Origin: Vibrio taketomensis
GTDB lineage: Bacteria; Pseudomonadota; Gammaproteobacteria; Enterobacterales; Vibrionaceae
Direction of reading: 5' to 3'
Length of the DNA: 64,000 nucleotides
NCBI RefSeq assembly: GCF_009938165.1
Contig: NZ_AP019649.1
Span: 2,356,001 to 2,420,000 of the forward strand
The notes under the pieces are model-generated. The model saw only the letters and a list, made by a program, of their open reading frames with translations, ran no database searches and was not told the DNA's origin. The position numbers were made by a program, and so were the translations under genes. Below, piece after piece: positions 50,188 to 57,942 of this stretch (position 1 is its first letter; the number at the start of each line of letters is the position of its first letter).

Positions 50188-51750
50188 CTAGTCTGTCGCT
50201 GCTTTTAAATCTTTTAGGCGCACACCTAATACTAATAGACTCACTAGGTAAACCAGAGCTCCGAGGCCAATTAACGCCGCTAACCACATCACTCGATGAG
50301 CAAAACTCCAAGATAACCAAACACTCATCTCTTCTAATTGCCAAATAATCGCCGCCACCATTAAGCCACCAGCAACAATGAGACGCGCAGCAAAAAGTGC
50401 GGTTTTCTTTGAAATTTGATAAACACCTTGTAGATGTAAGCCTCTATATAGCAGCGCCATATTGACGAAAGCAGATAGTGCTGTTGCCATCGCCAGTCCA
50501 ACATAACCATAGAAATAAGCAAAGATTGCGTTAAAGCCCATATTAGTGACCATAGCAACAATGCCGTATTTCACTGGCGTTTTGGTGTCCTGACGTGAGT
50601 AGTAGCCCGGAGCCAATACCTTAATCAGCATGAAGTTGAGTAGACCCGATGAGTAAGCGAGTAATGATAATGAGGCTTGCTGAACATCATGAGGTGAAAA
50701 CTCACCGCGCATAAATAGTACCATTAGCATAGGTTTCGCTAATACCATTAAGCCAAGCATGGCAGGTAAGCCTAGCAGCATCACCATACGCACGCCCCAA
50801 TCCATGGTACTAGCAAACCCTTCGCTGTGCGCATCGACATGCTTGCGTGATAACGCGGGTAAAATCACAGTCGCAATAGCAATGCCAAACAAGCCCAATG
50901 GAAACTCGAGTAAACGATCTGAGTAATAAAGCCAACTGATTGAACCGGTTTGTAGAAAACTGGCAATAAAGGTATCAAGTAATAGGTTGATTTGACTCAC
51001 CGAGACACCGAATAAAGCAGGGATCATCAGGGTGCGAATTTTAACGACACCCGGATCGCGCCAACCCCATTTGGGCTTAACCATTACGCCTGCTTTTATA
51101 AGGAAGGGAATCTGGAATAAAAACTGCACCAAACCACCTAAAAACACGCCGATCGCTAGGCCGATTTCTGGCTGCGCTAGTTGTGGTGCAATAAACCAAG
51201 CTGAGAGAATGATCATCACGTTGAGGAAAACAGGGGTAAATGAAGAGACCGCAAATTTACCTAGCGTATTGAGAATCGCACCCGATAGCGCAACAAAAGT
51301 GATAAACCATAAATAAGGGAAGGTAATTTTAAGTAGGAAACTAGCTAACTCAAATTTTGGTGCTGCTGGCCCATCATTCAGCCAATCTAAAAACCAGCCA
51401 AAACCAAACAGCGCGGTCACCACACCCGAACCTAAAATACCTAATAAGGTAACAATAGAGACAATCACGCCAAGCGTGCCGGATGCTTTGGCAATCAAAT
51501 CACGGGTTTTATCCATATCACCTTGTGCGTGGCTTTCAGTAAGCACGGGCACAAACGCTTGTGAAAAGGCACCTTCTGCAAACAAGCGACGCAGAAAGTT
51601 AGGAATTTTGTTAGCAAAGAAAAATACATCCGCGCTAGCGCCAGCACCCATGAGGTTTGCAACCACCACATCACGAACTAAGCCCAAAACACGAGAAATC
51701 AAAGTCATTGCACTGACGATCATGCCAGACTTAAGCAGACGTTTACTCAC
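50188..51750 (-). CDS. murJ: Lipid II flippase MurJ (MviN)
   Basis: Polytopic inner-membrane protein of the MOP superfamily that flips lipid II to the periplasm. About 14 hydrophobic segments cover the 520 residues; the opening MSKRLLKSGMIVSAMTLISR and the motif FFFANKIPNFLRRLFAEGAF are diagnostic. The start is a GTG at 51750 with GAGGTAGTT ahead of it; this avoids a seven-residue extension from an ATG at 51771 that lacks a ribosome site. Confidence 0.95.
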   Translation of the reverse strand: MSKRLLKSGMIVSAMTLISRVLGLVRDVVVANLMGAGASADVFFFANKIPNFLRRLFAEGAFSQAFVPVLTESHAQGDMDKTRDLIAKASGTLGVIVSIVTLLGILGSGVVTALFGFGWFLDWLNDGPAAPKFELASFLLKITFPYLWFITFVALSGAILNTLGKFAVSSFTPVFLNVMIILSAWFIAPQLAQPEIGLAIGVFLGGLVQFLFQIPFLIKAGVMVKPKWGWRDPGVVKIRTLMIPALFGVSVSQINLLLDTFIASFLQTGSISWLYYSDRLLEFPLGLFGIAIATVILPALSRKHVDAHSEGFASTMDWGVRMVMLLGLPAMLGLMVLAKPMLMVLFMRGEFSPHDVQQASLSLLAYSSGLLNFMLIKVLAPGYYSRQDTKTPVKYGIVAMVTNMGFNAIFAYFYGYVGLAMATALSAFVNMALLYRGLHLQGVYQISKKTALFAARLIVAGGLMVAAIIWQLEEMSVWLSWSFAHRVMWLAALIGLGALVYLVSLLVLGVRLKDLKAATD

Positions 51751-51829
51751 AACTACCTCAAATATCTGCAATACTTAGTCACTCTGCCAAAATTAGATGA
51801 AGGAAAGTCGTTTTCAAGGCAGATAAGTA

Positions 51830-51859
51830 TTAGCATTAAAAAAAGAATACTGATAGAAT
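51830..51859 (+). promoter_or_regulatory. rpsT promoter P1 candidate
   Basis: TTAGCA, 18 bases, TAGAAT (51854-51859), then a G/C-rich CCCCGCC discriminator. The promoter has the look of a growth-rate-controlled ribosomal gene promoter. Confidence 0.55.
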
Positions 51860-51932
51860 CCCCGCCATCTTAACCGCGATGACTCGTCGAATCCAAAAAT
51901 TGTTTGGGCCAGACTGGTTTTGCACAAATCAT

Positions 51933-51961
51933 TTGACATTTGGGTGCAAATAGGGGATATT
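51933..51961 (+). promoter_or_regulatory. rpsT promoter P2 candidate
   Basis: Perfect -35 TTGACA (51933-51938), 17 bases, GATATT (51956-51961), then CCCTGCCC. It lies about 45 bases before the rpsT start. Two tandem promoters are also known for E. coli rpsT. Confidence 0.65.
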
Positions 51962-52009
51962 CCCTGCCCTTAAATTGTCACCGAACTAAAGTTTTTGGGA
52001 GTTAGACCC

Positions 52010-52270
52010 TTGGCAAATAGTAAATCTGCTAAGAAGCGCGCTATCCAAGCTGAGAAACGTCGCCAGCACAATGCTAGCCGTCGTTCTATGATGCGCACTT
52101 ACATGAAGAAAACTGTTGCTGCTATCGAAGCAGGCGACAAAGAAGCTGCAACTGCTGCATTCGCTGCAGTTACACCAATCCTAGACCGTATGGCGACTAA
52201 AGGTCTTGTTCACAAGAACAAAGCTGCTCGTCATAAGTCTCGTTTCGCTGCTGCAATCAAAGCTCTATAA
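52010..52270 (+). CDS. rpsT: 30S ribosomal protein S20
   Basis: Primary 16S-binding r-protein of 86 residues, rich in Lys and Ala ([19 protein letters not shown]...). The start is TTG at 52010 with GGGAG eight bases upstream, as in E. coli, where the weak UUG start takes part in S20 autoregulation. An ATG-like start at 51995 would add MGVRP and is rejected. Terminator at 52294-52316. Confidence 0.96.
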   Translation: MANSKSAKKRAIQAEKRRQHNASRRSMMRTYMKKTVAAIEAGDKEAATAAFAAVTPILDRMATKGLVHKNKAARHKSRFAAAIKAL

Positions 52271-52293
52271 TAGAACTTGGATTTCCAGTGAAG

Positions 52294-52316
52294 AAAAACC
52301 GGCCTTGCCGGTTTTT
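52294..52316 (+). terminator. Terminator after rpsT
   Basis: AAAAACCGGC - CTT - GCCGGTTTTT, perfect ten-base stem ending in T residues. Confidence 0.88.
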
Positions 52317-52319
52317 ATC

Positions 52320-52501
52320 TATACTCAAGTAGTTTGACGCAGAAATCTAGGCAGTAACTTGCTCCCAAAGGGCGAGTTTAGTTGACTCGCATACGTCGTT
52401 AACGATTTTTGATTTAGAACCACTAGATCTTCAAATCATTGCCTTATCTGCAATTCAAGTCATTCTCGCTGAACCACGCACCTTGAGGTTACTTGAGTAT
52501 A
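52320..52501. repeat. 182-bp element with 12-bp perfect terminal inverted repeats (MITE-like)
   Basis: Ends TATACTCAAGTA (52320-52331) and TACTTGAGTATA (52490-52501) are exact inverted repeats. There is no coding potential inside; GAGTTTAGTTGACTCGCATACG near the middle and further dyads suggest a folded transcript. A remnant of the same ends is at 32408-32439. It resembles a dispersed Vibrio extragenic repeat. It lies between rpsT and nhaR. Confidence 0.65.
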
Positions 52502-52522
52502 AATTATCGTGCTTAATTCAAA

Positions 52523-53416
52523 TTACGCATCAAACAATTCTGTAAAATCCGCATCACACACATTTTTTACTGCCGGATGCTGAATCATACGCTCAGCAAA
52601 GATCACGTAATACTCTTCTTTTAACTCATCAATGTGACCTAACAGTTGTGACGATTGGTCATCTTGTATTTCTTTACTATAAAGCGTAGGTGCTAAAAAA
52701 ATCACATCGTCATGATAACGAGCAAATGCTTTCATCAATGCCACATCATCAAACTCTCCCAAAATATCCGGTTGAATACCTTGGCGATCGAACCACTCTA
52801 AGACTTTGCGCCCCATTGCCGTACGACTACCTGGGATTAACAATTTACGTTGCTCGAGTATTGCAGGGAAACTTACATTATCGACATTGCCCGAACAGAA
52901 AAAGCTCATACAACTCTCTCCGAGCTTCTTACTAAAGAGACCAGGGCTTTGACTCGAATCAACTGGACAGTCAGACAAAATCATATCGAGCTTGTGCTGA
53001 GATAGTTGCTCAAGCAACATTTCATGGGTCGACTCAAAGCAACGTAAGTGAATACTGTTATCACTCGGAACAGTCGTCATCAAAATCTTGCTGACTAGTC
53101 TTTTTGATAACGCGTCAGCCACCCCAACATCAAATAAAATATTGGAATGCTGGCTGTAATTGACGATATCGAGCAATTCATAACTGAGGCCGAACATGCG
53201 ATCCGCATATTTAAATACCAGTTGGCCTAATTCTGTCGGTTCAACACTACGACCATTGCGCTTAGTGAGTTTACCGTCTAGGCGATCTTCCAACGCTTTA
53301 ATTTGTCCAGTTACCGTCTGTGGTGTCAGGAATAAGGCATCTGCTGCTTTGGTTACTGAACCTTGCTTACATACCATCCAGAAATAATAGAGGTGATTGT
53401 AATTTAAATGAGACAT
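52523..53416 (-). CDS. nhaR: LysR-type transcriptional activator NhaR
   Basis: LysR-family regulator that activates Na+/H+ antiporter genes in response to sodium. N-terminal winged helix-turn-helix (residues about 1-60, [27 protein letters not shown]) and a periplasmic-binding-like effector domain from about 90. [25 protein letters not shown] is typical of NhaR. 297 residues. As in E. coli it neighbours rpsT, but here nhaA is absent next door and the divergent gene is nptA, a Na+/phosphate cotransporter. Confidence 0.92.
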   Translation of the reverse strand: MSHLNYNHLYYFWMVCKQGSVTKAADALFLTPQTVTGQIKALEDRLDGKLTKRNGRSVEPTELGQLVFKYADRMFGLSYELLDIVNYSQHSNILFDVGVADALSKRLVSKILMTTVPSDNSIHLRCFESTHEMLLEQLSQHKLDMILSDCPVDSSQSPGLFSKKLGESCMSFFCSGNVDNVSFPAILEQRKLLIPGSRTAMGRKVLEWFDRQGIQPDILGEFDDVALMKAFARYHDDVIFLAPTLYSKEIQDDQSSQLLGHIDELKEEYYVIFAERMIQHPAVKNVCDADFTELFDA

Positions 53417-53831
53417 ACCACTTTGCTTCGAAGAAATATTCAGCCCTCAGTGTAATGCAGCGCTGATAAATGACAACAAAACATCGGTAAAACCGAGCCA
53501 AATATCATAAAACAGCTATTTTATCCGAATATATACACACTAAAATATTTCACTGTTGTCATAAAAAGGAGGCAAATTCTGACCTAACGCTGACTTTTTT
53601 GACATTTTTGCGATAAAAGGCCAATAAATAAAAACCACATTACAATCCTATATATCAATAAGATAAACAACAAAAATGACAAAAACAGTGTTCATAATGA
53701 GTGACAATTTGAAAAAATCACTTTGTTACACTCCACTGTAATATTACTGAAATATTTCCTCTCTACTATCGCCCTCAGATTCAACTTACAGACCAAATCA
53801 ATAAAGTTAACGGTCCAACGGAGATAAAATT
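53417..53831. other. 415-bp AT-rich divergent region between nhaR and nptA
   Basis: No gene. A very AT-rich stretch (53450-53720) with T/A tracts probably carries the promoters of both genes. CTGTTGTCATAAAAAGG around 53552-53570 resembles a PhoB half-site, but no full 22-base Pho box was seen. The ribosome site of nptA is CGGAG at 53818-53822. Confidence 0.45.
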
Positions 53832-54977
53832 ATGAACCAAGCTACTACTACAGCAGCACCAATCTCGAGCACCGCTCGTTGGTTACGCTGGGCTAACTTG
53901 GCATTCATGTTGTATTTGCTGCTTCTGGCAGTATCTATGGTAGGTACTGGTTTTAAATGGTCAGTGGGCGACCAAGCTAAAGTTCTTTTTGAATTCGCCG
54001 CTCACCCAGTTGCAGGTTTGATGATCGGTTTGGTGGCAACTGCCCTAATCCAATCTTCTAGTACAGTAACTTCTATTATCGTCGGCCTTGTGGCTGGTGG
54101 TCTACCAGTGGAAACTGCAATCCCTATGGTTATGGGTGCAAACATTGGTACAACAGTAACAAACACTCTAGTTTCTCTAGGTCACGTTCGTTGCAAAGAA
54201 GAATTTCAACGCGCTTTCGCAAGTGCGACAATTCACGACTTCTTCAACCTACTAGCTGTAATGATCTTCCTACCGCTAGAGATGATGTTCGGTATTCTAG
54301 ACAAAGTGTCACACTGGTTAGTTTCACCACTACTAAACACTGGTGACATGAGCGTGGGTGGTTTTGACTTCATCAAACCAATCACTAAGCCAGTAATCAG
54401 TGCACTACAAGGCCCTCTAGGCACATTTGGTAACACTGTTGGCGGCGTACTACTTATCGCTATCGGTATCGCAACTATCTTCGTAGCTATCACTGTAATG
54501 GGTAAGCTAATGAAAGGTCTAATGGTTGGCCGTGCTCGTGAGATTCTTAAGAACGCTATCGGTCGTGGCCCTATCCACGGTATCGTATCGGGTTCTGTAG
54601 TAACTGTACTAGTTCAGTCTTCTTCTACGACAACGAGCCTAATGGTTCCACTAGTAGGTACAGGTGTTCTAAAAGTACGTGATGTTTACCCATTCACTCT
54701 AGGTGCAAACATCGGTACATGTATCACAGCTCTACTAGCAGCTACTGCAGTATCAGGTGAGTTCGCAGTATTTGCTCTGCAAATCGCTCTAGTACACTTA
54801 GTGTTTAACCTGATGGCAACGGTTCTAATCTTTGGTACTCCGTTCCTACGTGAGATTCCAGTGAAGTGTGCTGAATACCTTGCAGCAACAGCCGTTAAGA
54901 ACAAAGCCATTGTTGCAGCATACCTACTATCTGTTTTCATCGTGCTACCAGGCGCAATCCTAGCACTGACAGTATAA
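53832..54977 (+). CDS. nptA: Na+/phosphate cotransporter NptA (PNaS family)
   Basis: Type II sodium-dependent phosphate symporter in the inner membrane. Two inverted QSSS repeats, the family signature, are seen: ALIQSSSTVTSIIVG (about residue 73) and LVQSSSTTTSLMVP (about 258), each followed by a GANIGT motif. About eight to ten membrane segments; 381 residues. Known in V. cholerae as NptA. Strong codon bias suggests high expression. Divergent from nhaR. Confidence 0.93.
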   Translation: MNQATTTAAPISSTARWLRWANLAFMLYLLLLAVSMVGTGFKWSVGDQAKVLFEFAAHPVAGLMIGLVATALIQSSSTVTSIIVGLVAGGLPVETAIPMVMGANIGTTVTNTLVSLGHVRCKEEFQRAFASATIHDFFNLLAVMIFLPLEMMFGILDKVSHWLVSPLLNTGDMSVGGFDFIKPITKPVISALQGPLGTFGNTVGGVLLIAIGIATIFVAITVMGKLMKGLMVGRAREILKNAIGRGPIHGIVSGSVVTVLVQSSSTTTSLMVPLVGTGVLKVRDVYPFTLGANIGTCITALLAATAVSGEFAVFALQIALVHLVFNLMATVLIFGTPFLREIPVKCAEYLAATAVKNKAIVAAYLLSVFIVLPGAILALTV

Positions 54978-55004
54978 TTACAAATTAATACACCATCGCT
55001 TGCT

Positions 55005-55035
55005 AAGCCCCAGACTTCGGTCTGGGGCTTTTTTT
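55005..55035 (+). terminator. Terminator after nptA
   Basis: AAGCCCCAGAC - TTCG - GTCTGGGGCTT followed by TTTTT. Very stable stem with a UUCG tetraloop. Confidence 0.93.
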
Positions 55036-55119
55036 ATGTACAACAGAAATGGACGCGCTTTACTTAAAGATATGAGAAGGAAGAAATGGGAATTGAGGTA
55101 CAAGGAAAAGTAGAAATAG

Positions 55120-55330
55120 AAACGCCCTATCGCGCACTACCGCGCTTTAGGGAATGAGAGTATTGAGGGCGAAAGATTGATACCACTCACCTCAACAAAG
55201 TATCATCGTGCGTGTAAGACGCAGCCGAATAGGGAATTTCGTCCCAATATGCACGTCAACTCTTGTTGACCACCAGCGGCGACTGACACGCTATGTCATG
55301 ACTAATCTGACTCTGCAGAGTCACGGCTAA
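55120..55330. other. Hairpin-rich non-coding stretch in the nptA-thyA gap
   Basis: The 55036-55370 gap has no gene. Within it CGCCCT / AGGGCG (55123, 55166) competes with CCCTA / TAGGG (55125, 55148). Then follow GGGA-ATTTCG-TCCC near 55232, CGTGC / GCACG enclosing it, GTCAAC-TCTT-GTTGAC (55255-55270), TGACA-CGCTA-TGTCA (55284-55298) and a 16-base perfect palindrome TGACTCTGCAGAGTCA (55308-55323). Such consecutive hairpins suggest a structured RNA or a composite palindromic repeat. Confidence 0.45.
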
Positions 55331-55370
55331 GCTCAAAGATCAGCGTTATCCTCTCTCATTGCTGCGAGGC

Positions 55371-55402
55371 AAAAAAAAGACTGACACAAGGTCAGTCTTT
55401 TT
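55371..55402. terminator. Bidirectional terminator after thyA
   Basis: AAAGACTGAC - ACAAG - GTCAGTCTTT, with an A-run of eight on the left and T-run on the right. It mainly serves thyA on the minus strand. Confidence 0.88.
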
Positions 55403-55417
55403 CGTTCAATTTATCGC

Positions 55418-56269
55418 TTACACCGAGAACGGATATTGGATAGGGTCATGGCATTCGTAGCCTTCAACCCAAAAATCATCCAACGTTACCCATGTTTCCA
55501 AGTCTTCTAATGACTTAATCTCAGGGTTAATATGGAAAGTCGCAGGTGATAAAGGCTCACGCTTTAGCTGCACATCACGCATCAATTCCAACTGATCTTC
55601 ATAGATATGCGCATTCACAATCTTATGGTAAGCAACACCCGGTTTCTTGCCGGTAATTTGCGCCATAATCGCAAGGAACACATAAACTTGCACCATATTG
55701 AAGTTTAAACCTAACGGCACATCGCATGAACGTTGTGTACTGTTTAGGTACAGCGTATCACCCAGTAACGAAAAATGGTGACTGTACATACATGGACGCA
55801 AGCAACCCATGTGGAATTCACCTGGGTTATAGAAATTTAGAATCTCACCACGATCGTCAACACCGCGACTTAGGTCATCAACAATTTTACGTAGTTGGTC
55901 AATATGGCCACCGTCTGGTTTTGCCCAGGCACGACCTTGTACACCATAAACTCGGCCCATGTCATCCTCACCTTTGCGGTAAGGGTTATTGAGCCATGCT
56001 TCATTTAGGTTGGCATTGGCATCCCACGTTTTGGTGCCTAACTTACGAAAATCTTCTGCGTTGTCGTAACCACGAATATAACCAAGCAACTCAGCAACCG
56101 CAGCTTTCCAAAAGCTCTTGCGTGTGGTCACTAAAGGAAATTGGTTATTCGCTACATCATACGTCAAATCAGCGTTGATCACCGTTAAGCAGCGCTTACC
56201 GGTACGTTCGTTTGCAATCCACTCACCATGGTCAACAATTCGCTGACAGAGATCTAAATACTGTTTCAC
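55418..56269 (-). CDS. thyA: Thymidylate synthase ThyA
   Basis: Methylates dUMP to dTMP with methylenetetrahydrofolate. The catalytic cysteine is in [12 protein letters not shown] and the nucleotide-binding [12 protein letters not shown] follows. At 283 residues it belongs to the longer ThyA form that has an insertion relative to E. coli (264). It starts nine bases after lgt stops, as in the E. coli lgt-thyA operon. Confidence 0.96.
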   Translation of the reverse strand: MKQYLDLCQRIVDHGEWIANERTGKRCLTVINADLTYDVANNQFPLVTTRKSFWKAAVAELLGYIRGYDNAEDFRKLGTKTWDANANLNEAWLNNPYRKGEDDMGRVYGVQGRAWAKPDGGHIDQLRKIVDDLSRGVDDRGEILNFYNPGEFHMGCLRPCMYSHHFSLLGDTLYLNSTQRSCDVPLGLNFNMVQVYVFLAIMAQITGKKPGVAYHKIVNAHIYEDQLELMRDVQLKREPLSPATFHINPEIKSLEDLETWVTLDDFWVEGYECHDPIQYPFSV

Positions 56270-56278
56270 ACCAAGTCC

Positions 56279-57101
56279 TTATTTCGCATTCTGTTGTGGT
56301 AATTCGTCTTTGTACTGACCACGTTTGTATGCCCAAGCTATCAACAGCGCACCACCAAAAATCATTGGTGTCGATAGAATCTGCCCCATTGAGATAAAGC
56401 CGCCAAACAAACCTAACTGCGCATCAGGTTCACGCACGTACTCGACTAGGAAACGGAATGTACCATAACCCATTAAGAATAGACCTGATACAGATCCAAG
56501 TGGACGTGGTTTTCGAATAAACCAGTTCAAAATTAGGAACAACACCACACCTTCTAATGCCATTTCATAGAGTTGTGATGGATGGCGAGGCAATGGGCCA
56601 CCATTAGGGAAAATCATTGCCCAAGGTACGTCTGTTACGCGGCCCCATAACTCACCATTCATGAAATTACCTAAACGGCCAGCGGCTAAACCAAATGGTA
56701 CCAAAGGTGCGATAAAATCAGCCACACCAAAGAAAGTACGGTTGTTTTTACGTGCATACCAGAACATCGCGGTAATCACACCAAGTAAGCCACCGTGAAA
56801 TGACATGCCACCTGTCCAGACTTTAAACAGGTAAAGAGGATCTTGTAGGAACAAATCGAAGTTATAGAACAGCACATAACCTACACGGCCGCCAATCACT
56901 ACGCCCAAAAAGCAAGCAAACAGCATGTCTGAAATTTGCTCACGAGTCCACCCACTGCCCGGTTTGTCGGCACGACGATTCGCTAACCAAAGCGCGAAAG
57001 CAAAGCCGATTAAGTACATCAAACCATACCAACGTACTGACAAAGGTCCTATCGAAAAATAACAGGATCGATATGAGGAAATTCTAGATATCCTGAGACA
57101 T
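56279..57101 (-). CDS. lgt: Prolipoprotein diacylglyceryl transferase Lgt, frameshifted at its 5' end
   Basis: Transfers diacylglycerol from phosphatidylglycerol to the lipobox cysteine of prolipoproteins. The intact frame from 56279 to 57043 (254 residues, TTG start) has [22 protein letters not shown] and [15 protein letters not shown], all diagnostic. The true N-terminus lies upstream: from ATG at 57101, adding one G in a GG run near 57091 and one T in a T5 run near 57055 restores [20 protein letters not shown] joined to LSVRWYG. Two one-base losses therefore break the start, again in homopolymers as in ileS. It belongs to an essential operon with thyA. Confidence 0.9.
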
Positions 57102-57141
57102 AAAAGACTACTCGTTTAATAATGATTTATGTGAGAGTGTG

Positions 57142-57933
57142 TTACAGCAACATAGTTCCTGCGACAAACACTAAAAATACTGCAAATATTTTCTTCAATG
57201 CAGCGGTCGGTAAACTGGTCGCTAATTTTGCACCGATACGAGTCGTAAGCATTGAGGTTGAAGCGATGGCAACAAGTGCAGGCAGATAAACATAACCGAC
57301 ACTGAATGCTGGTAAGTTGTCCGCACTATAGCCATGGAGGATGAAGCCTATCATGCCAGAGACAGCAAGAACACAACCACATACCGAAGAAGAGCCGACC
57401 GCTTTACGCATTTCGACGCCATGACGATTTAAAAATGGTACCGATAGAGAGCCACCACCAATGCCAGCTAAGCTCGACACTAATCCAATACCTGAGCCAT
57501 AACCGATGGTTTTCGCACTAGAAGGCATGGTGCGTTGTGTGGTGCTTTTAATGGAAAATAGCATCTGTAGTGCTAAACCAAGCACGATCACACCAAACAC
57601 TTTGGGTAGATATGCCGTGGGTATCCACTCCGCCAAATTGGCACCAACAAAGCCACCTACGACCACGCCCGGCATGAGCCATTTGATGACGAACATATCA
57701 ACATTGCCCAATTTGAGATGGTTTAACGCTGACGATCCTGAAGTAACAATAATCGTTGAAAGTGAGGTTGCCAGCGCGATATTCATCGTAATCGAAGGGT
57801 CGATACCCGCGTGCGGTAACAAAAGTACTAACGCTGGTACAACAATCAAACCACCGCCAATACCCAACAAACCTGCCATGACGCCCACAAATGAACCGAG
57901 CAACAGCATCAATACAACCAGCTCAAGAGTCAC
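57142..57933 (-). CDS. TauE/SafE family sulfite exporter-like membrane protein
   Basis: Inner-membrane protein with about eight hydrophobic segments in two halves. Each half carries a glycine-rich GLLGIGGGLIVVPALV (about residue 23) or SLAGIGGGSLSVPFL (about residue 155) motif, the TauE/SafE repeat. Such proteins export sulfite, sulfoacetate or other organosulfur anions; the substrate here is not evident. 263 residues. It follows ptsP by nine bases, so it is in the rppH-ptsP operon, while lgt follows about 40 bases downstream. Confidence 0.88.
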   Translation of the reverse strand: MTLELVVLMLLLGSFVGVMAGLLGIGGGLIVVPALVLLLPHAGIDPSITMNIALATSLSTIIVTSGSSALNHLKLGNVDMFVIKWLMPGVVVGGFVGANLAEWIPTAYLPKVFGVIVLGLALQMLFSIKSTTQRTMPSSAKTIGYGSGIGLVSSLAGIGGGSLSVPFLNRHGVEMRKAVGSSSVCGCVLAVSGMIGFILHGYSADNLPAFSVGYVYLPALVAIASTSMLTTRIGAKLATSLPTAALKKIFAVFLVFVAGTMLL

Positions 57934-57942
57934 AATATTTCC

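Noticed and set aside
53552..53570. PhoB box upstream of nptA
   Set aside because: Only one TGTCATAA-like half is recognisable; the 11-base repeat is not present, so no feature was called.
55308..55323. TGACTCTGCAGAGTCA as a phage or integron attachment site
   Set aside because: A 16-bp perfect palindrome without neighbouring integrase, tRNA or attC-like R/L boxes; kept only as part of the hairpin-rich region.
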